Assembly: GCF_023073415.1 (NCBI RefSeq)
Contig: NZ_JADPJL010000023.1
Location: 213,859 to 277,858, forward strand
Origin: Bradyrhizobium sp. 190
GTDB taxonomy: Bacteria > Pseudomonadota > Alphaproteobacteria > Rhizobiales > Xanthobacteraceae
Length of the DNA stretch: 64,000 bases
Direction: 5' to 3'
The notes beneath the pieces were generated by a model. The model had not been told where the DNA came from and did no database searches. It saw only the letters and a list, made by a program, of their open reading frames with translations. Positions within the stretch are counted from its first letter, which is position 1; each line of letters starts with the position of its first letter. Position numbers and translations under genes: made by a program. Below are positions 56,068-64,000 of this stretch, in pieces.

Positions 56068-57276
56068 ATGACCAATAGCGCCACGTCGCATCTGCTCCCC
56101 GTCTTTGCCAGGGTCGATCTCGGCTTCGAAAGCGGCGAGGGCTGCTGGCTGACCGCCACCAATGGCGTGCGCTATCTCGACTTCACCTCGGGCGTCGCGG
56201 TGAATGCGCTGGGTCACTGCCATCCGCATCTGATTGCGGCGCTGCAGGAACAGTCGACAAAACTCTGGCACATGTCGAACCTGTTCAAGAGCCCGGATGG
56301 CGAGAAGCTTGCCGCGCGGCTGTGCGAGCAGAGCTTTGCCGACCTGGTGTTCTTTTGCAATTCCGGCGCCGAGGCGATGGAAGGCGTGATCAAGGTCGTG
56401 CGCCGCTATCAATTCTCCAAGGGGCATCCCGAACGCTATCGGCTCGTCACCTTCGAGGGCGCGTTCCACGGCCGCACTTTGGGCACGCTCGCCGCGACCG
56501 GCTCCGCCAAATATCTCGAAGGTTTTGGGCCGCCGATGGAGGGCTTCGACCAAGTCCCGCATGGCGATCTCGAGGCGGTGAAGAAAGCGATCGGGCCGCA
56601 CACCGCCGGCATCCTGATCGAGCCGGTGCAGGGCGAGGGTGGCGTGCGCTCCGCGCCGCAATCCTTCTTCAAGGCGCTGCGCCAGCTCTGCGACGAGCAC
56701 GGCCTGCTGCTGGCGTTCGACGAGGTGCAGACCGGCATGGGCCGCACCGGCGATCTCTTCGCCTACAAGCGCGTCGGCGTGACGCCGGATGTGATGTCGC
56801 TGGCCAAGGCACTCGGCGGCGGTTTTCCGATCGGCGCGGTGCTGGCGACCGCGGAAGCCGCAAGCGGCATGACACCGGGCTCGCACGGCTCGACCTTCGG
56901 CGGCAATCCGCTGGCGATCGCTGCCGCCAACGCCGTGCTCGACGTGATGCTGAAGCCCGGCTTCTTCGACCACGTGCAGAAGATGTCGCTGCTGCTGAAA
57001 CAGAAACTGGCCTCCGTGGTCGATCGCTATCCCGCCGTGCTTTCGGAAGTGCGCGGCGAGGGGCTGCTGGTCGGCGTCAAGGCCGTGGTGCCGTCGGGCG
57101 ATCTCGTCAACGCGCTGCGTAATGAGAAATTGCTCACCGTCGGCGCCGGCGACAATGTGGTGCGGTTCCTCGCGCCGTTGATCGTGACCGAGGCCGAGAT
57201 CGACGAGTCCGTTCAGATGCTCGAGCGCGCCTGCATTGCGCTGTCGGGGCCGCAGTTGAAGAAGGCGGCGGGGTGA
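56068..57276 (+). CDS. argD: Acetylornithine aminotransferase
   Basis: A 402-aa PLP enzyme of arginine synthesis converting N-acetylglutamate semialdehyde to N-acetylornithine. [48 protein letters not shown] and the PLP Lys in [16 protein letters not shown] are present. Its stop overlaps the argF start (TGATG). The ribosome site before the ATG is weak. Confidence 0.95.
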   Translation: MTNSATSHLLPVFARVDLGFESGEGCWLTATNGVRYLDFTSGVAVNALGHCHPHLIAALQEQSTKLWHMSNLFKSPDGEKLAARLCEQSFADLVFFCNSGAEAMEGVIKVVRRYQFSKGHPERYRLVTFEGAFHGRTLGTLAATGSAKYLEGFGPPMEGFDQVPHGDLEAVKKAIGPHTAGILIEPVQGEGGVRSAPQSFFKALRQLCDEHGLLLAFDEVQTGMGRTGDLFAYKRVGVTPDVMSLAKALGGGFPIGAVLATAEAASGMTPGSHGSTFGGNPLAIAAANAVLDVMLKPGFFDHVQKMSLLLKQKLASVVDRYPAVLSEVRGEGLLVGVKAVVPSGDLVNALRNEKLLTVGAGDNVVRFLAPLIVTEAEIDESVQMLERACIALSGPQLKKAAG

Positions 57277-58202
57277 TGAGTAAATCTGTCCGTCACTTCC
57301 TCGATATCAACGAATTGCCGCCGAAAGAGCTACGCAACATGCTGGCGCTGAGCGCCGACATGAAGGCGAAGCTCAAGACGCATGAAAAAGCCGGTAAGCC
57401 GCTCGAAGGCAAGACGCTGGCGATGATCTTCGAACGTCCCTCGACCCGCACGCGGGTATCGTTCGATGTCGGCATGCGCCAGCTCGGCGGCGAGGCCATC
57501 ATGCTGACCGGCGCGGAGATGCAGCTCGGCCGCGGTGAGACCATCGCCGACACCGCGCGCGTGCTGTCGCGCTATGTCGATGCGATCATGATCCGCATCC
57601 TCAATCACGATGCGCTGCTGGAATTGGCCGCGCACGCCACCGTGCCCGTGATCAATGGGCTGACGCGGCGTTCGCATCCCTGCCAGGTGATGGCCGACCT
57701 GATGACCTTCGAGGAGCATCGCGGGCCGATCGAGGGCAAGACCGTGGCCTGGACCGGCGACGACAACAATGTGCTGGCGTCGTGGGCGCATGCTGCAGAG
57801 CGTTTCAAGTTTCAGCTCAATGTCGCAACCCCGCCGCAGCTCGCGCCGAACAAGGCGATGAAGGACTGGATCAAGGCGACGCAGGCCCCGATCGTGCTCG
57901 GCAATGATCCCGAAGCCGCGGTCCGCGGCGCCGATTGCGTCGTCACGGATACGTGGGTCTCGATGGGCGACAAGGACGGCGAACACCGCCACAACGTGCT
58001 CAAGCCCTATCAGGTCAATGCGAAGCTGATGTCGCTGGCCAAGAGTGATGCGATCTTCATGCACTGCCTGCCCGCGCATCGCGGCGAGGAGGTCACCGAC
58101 GAGGTGATCGACGGCCCGCAATCGGTCGTGTTCGACGAGGCGGAAAATCGCCTGCACGCGCAAAAAGGCATATTGGCCTGGTGTTTTAACGAAGTGGCGT
58201 AG
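57276..58202 (+). CDS. argF: Ornithine carbamoyltransferase
   Basis: A 308-aa enzyme that makes citrulline from ornithine and carbamoyl phosphate. The carbamoyl-phosphate motif is [15 protein letters not shown], followed by HPCQVMADL and the ornithine/Cys loop [12 protein letters not shown]. The ATG overlaps the argD stop; a GTG 3 bases earlier is the alternative. Confidence 0.96.
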   Translation: MSKSVRHFLDINELPPKELRNMLALSADMKAKLKTHEKAGKPLEGKTLAMIFERPSTRTRVSFDVGMRQLGGEAIMLTGAEMQLGRGETIADTARVLSRYVDAIMIRILNHDALLELAAHATVPVINGLTRRSHPCQVMADLMTFEEHRGPIEGKTVAWTGDDNNVLASWAHAAERFKFQLNVATPPQLAPNKAMKDWIKATQAPIVLGNDPEAAVRGADCVVTDTWVSMGDKDGEHRHNVLKPYQVNAKLMSLAKSDAIFMHCLPAHRGEEVTDEVIDGPQSVVFDEAENRLHAQKGILAWCFNEVA

Positions 58203-58209
58203 CTTTTTT

Positions 58210-58329
58210 CGTCGTCCCTGCGAACGCAGGGACCCATACCGCGTGATCTCTCGATTGTTGCAATGTGGTAGACGCCGTACTTCACGACGATGGCCGGTGG
58301 TTATGGGTCCCTGCGTTCGCAGGGACGAC
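58210..58329. repeat. Palindromic repeat, family B (copy B8)
   Basis: CGTCGTCCCTGCGAACGCAG and its inverse end; closely like B2 including CCCATACCGCGTGATCT. After argF and before hslO. Confidence 0.9.
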
Positions 58330-58398
58330 TCGTGGAAAGGATTTCGCTTCCTTCCAACCCCCTTCCGTTTTGCACCTTCCGACCCCAGATAAAGCGCC

Positions 58399-59400
58399 AT
58401 GGATTCACAATCAGACATCAAAATCACAACCGAGGCGCCCGTTCGCGCGCCGTCGTCCGTTCCCGTCGATGACGCGGTGCTGCCGTTCGAGGTCGCAGAA
58501 CTCGATCTGCGGGGACGGCTGACCCGGCTTGGCCCCGCGCTCGACGACATCCTGACCAAGCACGATTATCCGACGCCGGTTGGCAAGCTGCTCGGCGAAG
58601 CGATCGTGCTGGCGACGCTGCTCGGCTCGGCGTTGAAATTCGACGGCCGCTTCATCCTGCAGACCCAGACCGACGGCCCGGTGTCGTTCCTGATCGTGGA
58701 TTTCCAGTCGCCGGATCGCCTGCGCGCCTATGCGCGCTATGACGCGAAGCGGCTGAAGGACGGCCAGGATACAGGCGCACTGCTAGGCAAGGGTCATCTT
58801 GCCATGACCATCGATCAGGGGCAGGACATGAGCCGCTACCAGGGGCTGGTGGCGCTCGACGGCGGCAGCCTCGAAGATGCCGCGCATGAATATTTCCTGC
58901 GCTCCGAGCAGATCCCGACCCGCGTGCGGCTCGCGGTCGGCGAGGAATGGCGCGGCGGTGACGGCGGAAAACACCGCTGGCGCGCCGGCGGCATGCTGCT
59001 GCAGTTCCTGCCCAAGGCGCCGGAGCGGGCGCGGCAGGCCGACCTGCATCCCGGCGATGCGCCTGATGGCGCGGTGACGCATTCCGTTGCCGAAGATGAC
59101 GCCTGGGTGGAAGGCCAGTCGCTGATCGGCACCGTCGAGGACGTCGAACTGATCGATCCCGATCTCTCGGGCGAGCGCCTGCTGTACCGGCTGTTTCACG
59201 AGCGCGGCGTGCGCGTGTTCACGCCGCTGCCCCTGCGCGCGCAGTGCTCGTGCTCGCGCGATGCGGTGTCGGCCATGCTGAAGAGTTTTGCGCCGAAAGA
59301 CCGCGCGGAAATGGTCAAGGACGACAAGGTGGTGGTGACCTGCGAGTTCTGCTCCTCGGTCTACCAGTTCACGCCGCAGGAAGCGGACGTGGAAGAATAG
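58399..59400 (+). CDS. hslO: Redox-regulated chaperone Hsp33
   Basis: A 333-aa cytoplasmic chaperone activated by oxidation. The redox Zn site is Cys283-x-Cys285 (QCSCSRD) and Cys315-x2-Cys318 (VTCEFCSS). The N-terminal substrate domain has LLGEAIVLATLLGSALKF. A partial copy of its last ~40 codons occurs at 63006-63153, again followed by a family A repeat. Confidence 0.95.
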   Translation: MDSQSDIKITTEAPVRAPSSVPVDDAVLPFEVAELDLRGRLTRLGPALDDILTKHDYPTPVGKLLGEAIVLATLLGSALKFDGRFILQTQTDGPVSFLIVDFQSPDRLRAYARYDAKRLKDGQDTGALLGKGHLAMTIDQGQDMSRYQGLVALDGGSLEDAAHEYFLRSEQIPTRVRLAVGEEWRGGDGGKHRWRAGGMLLQFLPKAPERARQADLHPGDAPDGAVTHSVAEDDAWVEGQSLIGTVEDVELIDPDLSGERLLYRLFHERGVRVFTPLPLRAQCSCSRDAVSAMLKSFAPKDRAEMVKDDKVVVTCEFCSSVYQFTPQEADVEE

Positions 59401-59410
59401 CGACCGTTTT

Positions 59411-59501
59411 GTAGGGTGGGCAAAGCGAAGCGTGCCCACCGTTCAGGACGAGTTTGTTGAAAGATGGTGGGCACGGCGCAACGCGCCTTTGCCCACCCTA
59501 C
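59411..59501. repeat. Palindromic repeat, family A (copy A3)
   Basis: GTAGGGTGGGCAAAG and CTTTGCCCACCCTAC ends, starting 10 bases after the hslO stop. The intervening bases GCGACCGTTTT are also preserved beside A4 next to the hslO fragment. Confidence 0.92.
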
Positions 59502-59523
59502 TATTTCGCCGGGATATGACGGT

Positions 59524-59754
59524 CTAGCTCAACAACGTGCGGGCCTTGTTGGCCGCATCATAGATTTCGATCTGGAGCATCGGATAAGCCGACTTCAATT
59601 TCCGCACCGCCGTTTCGGCTGCCTCGGCGGTGTCAAACTCCGATTTGAAATGGCCGTCGACAACCGTCACGAAGCCATCGGTCGGAGGCCGGTCGGCTCG
59701 CATCGCTTTTTTCGGCTGGGGTTCGTCAATTGTGAGGACGGGTTTTTTCATCAT
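59524..59754 (-). CDS. Small hypothetical protein, 76 aa
   Basis: A basic N-terminus (MMKKPVLTIDEPQPKK) is followed by a small alpha/beta region (DGFVTVVDGHFKSEFDTAEAA, AVRKLKSAYPMLQIEIYDA). A longer frame from 59826 is not supported. I recall such proteins as common in Bradyrhizobium, without known function. Confidence 0.65.
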   Translation of the reverse strand: MMKKPVLTIDEPQPKKAMRADRPPTDGFVTVVDGHFKSEFDTAEAAETAVRKLKSAYPMLQIEIYDAANKARTLLS

Positions 59755-59857
59755 GGGTTCTTTCGGGTTCGTTACGTCGTTTTGATCTGGAGCGTGGGGC
59801 CGGCCAGCCCGGACGGATGCAAGCAACGACTGGCTTTCGCAATCCTTGAAGACGGGC

Positions 59858-60655
59858 TTATGACACCGCCGAAGTCAGGGAAGCCATCGGCACGTCGAGT
59901 GTGTAGGCGAACCCGGTCGGCTCATAGGTTAGCCGCACGTCGCCCCGGAGCTGCCTGCCGAGCGTTTCGATGAGCCGTGTCCCGAAGCTGCGCTTCTGGG
60001 GCGGGCGGACTGCCGCACCGTTCGTCTCGGTCCATGTGAAATGCAGGCGCTGCGCCTGTTGATCCAATGTCCATTTTATGTCGACCCGCCCTTGCGGGAC
60101 CGACAGGGCGCCAAACTTCGTGGTGTTGGTGCAAAGCTCGTTGAGCGTCATCGCGATGGCAATGACGGCACCGGATGCCATCCGGATATCGGGTCCCGAA
60201 ATCGAGAATTTCGGCTGGTCGGGATTCTCGAAGGCTTCGGTGGCGCTGCGGACGATCGTGCCAAGGTTCGCGCTGCTCCATCTTGCCTGCAAAAGCAGAT
60301 CGTGCGCTCGCCCGAGCGCAAGCAGCCGGCCTTCGATGGCGTGCTGCGCGTGCCTGGCTTCGGGCAGGTCGCGCAGACTCTGCGAGACGATGGCGCCGAC
60401 GGTTGCGAGCGTATTCTTGATGCGGTGGTGCAGCTCCTCGAGGATCAGCTTCTGCAGCTTGTCGGCCGCCTCGCGCTCCCTGGCGTCGATGCCGGCGGTG
60501 GCCAGCAGACTCTGCGCATTGATCTCGGCCTGCGCGAGCAGTAGCCGCAGGCTGACATTTTCTGCCGCCAGTTCGTCTTGGTATGGGGATGTGCTGCTTG
60601 CGGGGCGCGGTTCCGTCCGGAGATCGGCTTCAGACATCACCGATTGTATCATCAT
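59858..60655 (-). CDS. HWE/HisKA_2-type sensor histidine kinase, soluble
   Basis: 265 aa. A coiled-coil N-terminus (DELAAENVSLRLLLAQAEIN) is followed by the phosphoacceptor motif EELHHRIKNTLATVGAI (about residues 73-89) and an HWE-type ATPase domain with NELCTNTTKFGAL. No sensor or membrane domain is present, so it would act in the cytoplasm with a partner. A single-domain response regulator gene lies 88 bases upstream on the same strand. Start codon uncertain (tandem ATGs, no strong ribosome site). Confidence 0.87.
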   Translation of the reverse strand: MMIQSVMSEADLRTEPRPASSTSPYQDELAAENVSLRLLLAQAEINAQSLLATAGIDAREREAADKLQKLILEELHHRIKNTLATVGAIVSQSLRDLPEARHAQHAIEGRLLALGRAHDLLLQARWSSANLGTIVRSATEAFENPDQPKFSISGPDIRMASGAVIAIAMTLNELCTNTTKFGALSVPQGRVDIKWTLDQQAQRLHFTWTETNGAAVRPPQKRSFGTRLIETLGRQLRGDVRLTYEPTGFAYTLDVPMASLTSAVS

Positions 60656-60743
60656 AGGCTGGGTACCGCACTAATCTTCGGCGGCTGGGTTTCTGCCGCA
60701 ATCACGCGAGTTGGGCCGTATTAGCCGCGAAAGGGCAGGCGTC

Positions 60744-61130
60744 TCAGGCGTGGCCGATCATGTCGCGCATTTCGGCTATCATTTCCCCGGCATTGAGCGG
60801 CTTGCCGATAAACCTGCTGCGGGGAGGAAGATCGAGGTGCGGCAGGTCCAATTGCCCCGATACCACGATGATCCTGATCCTCGGCCAACGTTCATGCACG
60901 GCATGCGCAAGTCCGACGCCGTCCATTTGGCCGGGCATCTGGATATCGGTGCACATCAGCGCGACGTCGGATCGGGATTCCAGGATGGCGACGGCTTCGG
61001 CGGCATCCAGCGCCTCGAGTGGCGTGTATCCGGCGTCTTCCACCATGTCGACCGCGCGCATGCGGAGCATCATCTCGTCCTCGACAATGAGAACGACGGC
61101 GGGAATGCATGAATGATCAAGTGCCATCAT
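60744..61130 (-). CDS. Single-domain response regulator
   Basis: 128 aa from a tandem ATG at 61130/61127; the frame is open further upstream to 61253. Receiver domain with acidic pair in VVLIVEDEMMLRM, phospho-accepting Asp in ALMCTDIQMPG and Lys in FIGKPLN. There is no output domain. It precedes the HWE kinase on the same strand, so the two probably form a phosphorelay of the general-stress (PhyR/NepR-adjacent) or motility kind, though neither is shown. Confidence 0.82.
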   Translation of the reverse strand: MMALDHSCIPAVVLIVEDEMMLRMRAVDMVEDAGYTPLEALDAAEAVAILESRSDVALMCTDIQMPGQMDGVGLAHAVHERWPRIRIIVVSGQLDLPHLDLPPRSRFIGKPLNAGEMIAEMRDMIGHA

Positions 61131-61260
61131 AAGGACGCTCGCGGGGAATGGCGCTCGACTTGGATAGGTGTTCATATGGGACAAGTATCTCGCTGCCCAA
61201 ATGATCCCCGCTGGTTTAACAATGACACCAAAAGCTCGCCGCCAACGGACCAAGCCACCG

Positions 61261-61491
61261 TCATGCGGCCGGCGTGCCGCGCTTGCCGCAGAGCAGCTCG
61301 TGAAGCTCGGCGGCGTTCCGAAGGGCGATTGCTTTGTGAGTAGCCTCGGTGCGCTCTTCCCCTGGCGGCATCTCGCGAGCCTCGTCCAGAGCGATTACCG
61401 CCCTGGCGTCCAGATCGTGCGCTAGCGAGGATTGGGATTTAATCGGAGACCGGCCGTCCAGCGGTGAACCCGCGCTACGCTCGATCACCAT
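61261..61491 (-). CDS. Small conserved hypothetical protein, 76 aa
   Basis: Starts at the ATG at 61491, which overlaps the stop of the 35-residue peptide gene upstream. The helical core HDLDARAVIALDEAREMP and ERTEATHKAIALRNAAEL looks like a protein family I remember in Bradyrhizobium; function unknown. The longer frame from 61560 runs over the upstream peptide gene. Confidence 0.65.
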   Translation of the reverse strand: MVIERSAGSPLDGRSPIKSQSSLAHDLDARAVIALDEAREMPPGEERTEATHKAIALRNAAELHELLCGKRGTPAA

Positions 61492-61592
61492 TGAATAACC
61501 ATCGCAGCGGCGACCAGCAGCACAAGAAAGATCGGCATCAGTACCGGAGGTACCAGCCACTCACGAAGATTGAATGCGGGGAATTTTGGCAT
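61485..61592 (-). CDS. 35-residue membrane peptide
   Basis: Reads MPKFPAFNLREWLVPP, then a 17-residue hydrophobic stretch and ends MVIQW. One transmembrane helix. AGGGCGG precedes the ATG weakly. Its stop codon overlaps the start of the 76-aa gene (ATGGTGA), implying coupling. Too short for length-based gene calls, but the N-terminal motif and the coupling support it. Confidence 0.55.
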   Translation of the reverse strand: MPKFPAFNLREWLVPPVLMPIFLVLLVAAAMVIQW

Positions 61593-61970
61593 ATGACCGC
61601 CCTTTTGGTTGAGGCGGGAGCGCAACGCTCTCAGTCACCGATAACAGCCCGGGGCGCGCGATGATATCTCAGATATAGCGACTATCTGCCGAATAGCGAG
61701 GAGAATCGCAATTTGTTTTCTGGGGCCGCCCGGCAGGCTTGTAATGCGACATTGAGTAGCCATGTGAATGCCAGCGCCATCGTATTGCTTCAGCATCGCC
61801 GTTACGGCAGCGCGAAGCTTAGCCACGCTAAATCCTGTCAACGACATTGACCAACCGCACATCGCTTCGATGCGCGCGTCCCGAGCCATTGAACCAGGCC
61901 TCGAGACAGGTCGTGCGAAAGCTGCTGAGATGCGTGGTTCGTCGGCAGATAATCTGATCGGTGGCAATCC
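61593..61970. other. Intergenic, one doubtful frame
   Basis: A minus-strand frame of 118 codons (61635-61991) crosses this stretch and overlaps the DUF1488 start. It holds no recognisable domain and no ribosome site, so I do not call it a gene. Nothing else recognised. Confidence 0.4.
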
Positions 61971-62231
61971 ATGATTGAGTTTCCAAACCACAGTCGTTCA
62001 TACGACCAAACCCGGCGAGCCGTGCGGTTCTGGGGGCACGACAGCGCGCTGGAAGCGACATTTTTCATAGACGAAGGCGCATTGAGGCGAATTCAACCAG
62101 ATGCCCGCCCCGACGAGTCCGGTTTTCTGAACGCGTTCGATTGCAACCGCGATGTGATATGCGCGGCGGCCGCGAAGGTTTACGTCCGTGGAGGCCGAGG
62201 ATCTTACGATCTGATTGCCGCAAATTTTTGA
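61971..62231 (+). CDS. DUF1488 protein, 86 aa
   Basis: The opening MIEFPNHSRSYDQTRRAVRF and the FWGHDSALEATFFIDEGAL block are characteristic of the DUF1488 family, frequent in Bradyrhizobium and other Rhizobiales. Small alpha/beta protein of unknown function. A GGTGG stands before the ATG. Confidence 0.82.
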   Translation: MIEFPNHSRSYDQTRRAVRFWGHDSALEATFFIDEGALRRIQPDARPDESGFLNAFDCNRDVICAAAAKVYVRGGRGSYDLIAANF

Positions 62232-62336
62232 AACGAACACTTTTGATGTGATCAGCCGAGGCGACGTGGCAGACCGGGCGCAGGTACTCGTTCGTCGCGA
62301 ACAGAAACTGCGAGCGATCAACCCCTGGAGGATGTC

Positions 62337-62456
62337 ATGGATACGAGCTCAGCAACTTTCCTGGCCTGCGGAGCATTTTTCGCTCTCTCGTTCGTTACGA
62401 TCGGGGCCTTTTGGTTCGCGGAACGGCTGCGAGGTGCAAACGCCCCTCACGTGTGA
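62337..62456 (+). CDS. 39-residue membrane peptide
   Basis: GGAGG lies 5 bases before the ATG. The product is MDTSSATFLACGAFFALSF followed by VTIGAFWFAERLRGANAPHV: a single hydrophobic helix and a short basic tail. The clear ribosome site and membrane character suggest a real small gene below the usual size limit. Confidence 0.55.
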   Translation: MDTSSATFLACGAFFALSFVTIGAFWFAERLRGANAPHV

Positions 62457-62541
62457 AAGCCGGCCAAGTTGCGCGCCGGATATCGGAGTGCCGGCTTGAT
62501 GCGGCCGACCATCCGCGTCGAGCGATTTGAGTTTGCATTCG

Positions 62542-62572
62542 AAAAAAAAGCCGCGGAGAAATCCGCGGCTTT
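62542..62572 (-). terminator. Intrinsic terminator for the secreted small protein gene
   Basis: Read on the minus strand: GCCGCGGA-TTTC-TCCGCGGC followed by eight T. Perfect 8-pair stem with a tetraloop. It lies 29 bases after the stop codon at 62601. Confidence 0.88.
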
Positions 62573-62600
62573 GCTCGTACTCAGACTGTTGTCGGCTTCC

Positions 62601-62918
62601 TCAGTAGCGATCGGTGCCGATGCCGACGCTGACGCCGGGGGCGCGAATGCCGATGCCGCCACCGTCCCCATAGCCACGGCGCTCGATATAACGCTCGCGA
62701 CGGGGAGCATATCCATATGAATCATGGTGCTCACGGACAATGACACGGCGTTCACCGCGTTGGCGCCAGCATTGGCCTTCCTCATTGCAGACCATGCGGA
62801 CGTTTTGAATGTTGCTCTCCGGAGCGACTGATACATTCGGCGAAAGCGGTGCTGCGGAAGCGGCCGTCACGAGAAGGGCACTTGCGCCGGCCGCCAGATA
62901 GATCGCGAGATTTTTCAT
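62601..62918 (-). CDS. Small secreted protein, Arg/Gly/Tyr-rich, 105 aa
   Basis: Signal peptide MKNLAIYLAAGASALLVTA with cleavage near ASA. The mature part has a Cys pair (VCNEEGQCW), then an Arg-rich stretch and a Gly-rich tail (GYGDGGGIGIRAPGVSVGIG). GGAAAGAG precedes the ATG at 62918; the frame is open to 63080 but that part has no signal peptide. Probably periplasmic. Proteins like this are frequent in Bradyrhizobium, function unknown. Confidence 0.75.
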   Translation of the reverse strand: MKNLAIYLAAGASALLVTAASAAPLSPNVSVAPESNIQNVRMVCNEEGQCWRQRGERRVIVREHHDSYGYAPRRERYIERRGYGDGGGIGIRAPGVSVGIGTDRY

Positions 62919-63005
62919 AATGTCTCTTTCCAAAAGTAATTGTGTCAGGAAGCCAATAGGCTCGCAGGGCAATGGTTCCCGCAGCCGGCCCTTAATTGTC
63001 ACCAA

Positions 63006-63153
63006 TCGCACGAGATGAGTGTCGCCGATGCTGAAAAGCTTTGCGCCCAAGGACTGTGCCGACATGGTCAAGCACGACAAGGTCGGGGTGCCCTGCGAGT
63101 TCTGCTCCTTGGTCTACCAGTTCACCCCGCACGAAGCGGGCCCTGGAGGAGTA
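63006..63153 (+). pseudogene. Fragment of hslO 3' end
   Basis: The bases from about 63014 follow the hslO end (59262-59400) closely: MLKSFAPKDCADMVKHDKV and CEFCSLVYQFTPHEA against MLKSFAPKDRAEMVKDDKV and CEFCSSVYQFTPQEA. The first Cys pair and everything before it are absent, so no Hsp33 activity is possible. A repeat A4 follows 12 bases later, as A3 follows the intact gene. Confidence 0.9.
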
Positions 63154-63165
63154 GGCGACCGTTTC

Positions 63166-63251
63166 GTAGGGCGGGCAAAGCGGAGCGTGCCCACCACCTA
63201 TCCACGACATTGCTGCTGAATGGTGGGCACGCTGCGCTTTGCCCACCCTAC
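63166..63251. repeat. Palindromic repeat, family A (copy A4)
   Basis: GTAGGGCGGGCAAAGCG and CTTTGCCCACCCTAC ends. It lies directly after the hslO fragment. Confidence 0.9.
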
Positions 63252-63789
63252 AATTCACCGCCATTTCACTTGTCGGGCAAATCACCCAAAACCTGTCCAG
63301 CCCTCCTTGTAAAAATATTCCGCTTCCGCCGCAGGCCAAATCATCGGCATAACTCCGCCCGTCTCACGGCGGATGAGGGGCGCTCGCGATCGTCACGAAC
63401 GCGCGGTGAGATGTGATGGACGCGGAAGGCGCGCTAGACGTACGCGCCTGACACGTACGGCGAAGTCGTGTGGTCCTGACGCCGCGGTGCTGGCGCTAAG
63501 TTTCACGGGGTTACCTCGTGGAGCGACGGTGGCAAGAAAGCCGTTCACCGGGGAGAGCTCGAAGTAAGCCGTAAAGCCATTGCGCAGGGAAGGCCGGAAT
63601 GCTCCCGCTGCCCTGTATGCTCGTGTGCATTTTCTTTAGCGCAAATCGCACGCGAGACCGCGGGTGCAGCAAGCACCCGGTCTTCCCTGCGCCCTCTGAC
63701 AAAGAGGGCGGCAAGTTCTCCAGCAAACCTCGGGCGCAATGCGCCGCGAGAACGCGAAGTCATACCTTGTATCGCGACTGCTTCCACGC
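63252..63789. repeat. Probable larger dispersed repeat, no convincing gene
   Basis: Contains GTAAGCCGTAAAGCCATTGC and GCAGGGAAGGCCGG, and toward the right CCGGTCTTCCCTGCG, an inverse of part of it. From memory this is a frequently recurring sequence in Bradyrhizobium genomes, where short frames on it are often annotated as hypothetical proteins. No other copy is in the window. Its frames (e.g. at 63373 and 63545) show no domain. Confidence 0.5.
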
Positions 63790-63906
63790 CGTCGTCCCTG
63801 CGAACGCAGGGACCCATACGCCGCGGCGGATGTTGTCTTGCCAAAGATGGTGGCCGGCTTTCGTTCAACGATGGGCGGCGGTGGCTATGGGTCCCTGCGT
63901 TCGCAC
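63790..63906. repeat. Palindromic repeat, family B (copy B9), right end truncated
   Basis: Left end CGTCGTCCCTGCGAACGCAG is complete; the right arm stops at GGGTCCCTGCGTTCGCA and lacks the AGGGACGACG end. The break may mark an insertion or recombination junction. From 63907 to the window end no feature was recognised. Confidence 0.85.
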
Positions 63907-64000
63907 TAGCAGATGCACACATCGTGGCTGCGACGGAATGACTCGCTATGTTGATTTGGTCTTCCATGGTGACGAATTGCTGTGATTCTGTGTCTGGCAC

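Noticed and set aside
59858..61130. HWE kinase and response regulator as the PhyR general stress system
   Set aside because: The regulator has no sigma-like domain and no nepR or ecfG gene is adjacent.
63019..63219. 66-codon frame carrying a CEFC motif
   Set aside because: It is a copied fragment of hslO read on into repeat A4, not a gene.

Overview
The window looks like a chromosomal segment of an alphaproteobacterium close to Bradyrhizobium/Rhodopseudomonas. The grounds are a GcrA cell-cycle regulator, high GC, a phoR-pstSCAB-phoU-phoB order, DUF1488, a CYP199A-like P450 with its [2Fe-2S] ferredoxin, an aerobic benzoyl-CoA (box) cluster, and several families of dispersed palindromic repeats (REP/RPE-like) between genes. 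I saw no rRNA, tRNA, CRISPR array, phage module or intact IS element.

Layout. 1-5.5 kb: the end of an oligopeptide-type ABC ATPase, then an AtzG-AtzE-AtzH-like set with a GntR regulator and a convergent allophanate hydrolase (AtzF-like). This is a carboxybiuret/oxalurate-type urea-amide pathway without triazine genes, and an ATTGT-N2-ACAAT palindrome sits in the atzF promoter. 5.7-18.6 kb: aromatic and hydroxycinnamate catabolism, with three MarR regulators, a feruloyl-CoA-synthase-like ligase, two orphan LivK-type binding proteins, CYP199A-like P450 plus ferredoxin, a LuxR-type regulator, a second P450 with an unusual I-helix, a lipocalin-like secreted protein and a tannase/feruloyl-esterase family hydrolase. 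18.7-26.5 kb: an NDH-2-like flavoprotein, an ECF sigma factor with a C-terminal NTF2-like domain, and a complete livKHMGF-type transporter.

26.8-33.7 kb: TetR plus a mandelate-racemase-like enolase-superfamily enzyme, a glutamine-synthetase-like ligase, a Rieske oxygenase with divergent IclR, a GNAT and a P-loop kinase-like protein. 33.9-42.5 kb: PilZ protein, then BoxR (HTH + shikimate-kinase-like), benzoate-CoA ligase, alpha/beta hydrolase, DUF309, boxC, boxB and a 90-aa unknown. A TGCA-N6-TGCA site lies before boxC; boxA and the semialdehyde dehydrogenase are not in the window.

42.6-48 kb: SDR, polysaccharide deacetylase, OmpA-like protein, UPF0104-type membrane protein. 48-54.8 kb: the phosphate regulon with a clear Pho box before pstS. 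55-59.4 kb: gcrA, argD-argF, hslO. 59.5-64 kb: small and accessory genes (HWE kinase, single-domain response regulator, DUF1488, tiny membrane peptides, a secreted small protein) and repeats.

The most unusual structure is in the repeats. At two places a short copy of the 3' end of a neighbouring gene (hslO; the glutamine-synthetase-like gene) lies directly beside a copy of the same repeat family that follows the intact gene, as though the repeats were copied together with their flanks. Other leads are a mandelate racemase homologue in which I could align all listed active-site residues except one Lys replaced by Arg, near-identical MarR-type palindromes before fcs and before the liv operon, and a P450 in which the I-helix acid-Thr pair reads Glu-Pro.
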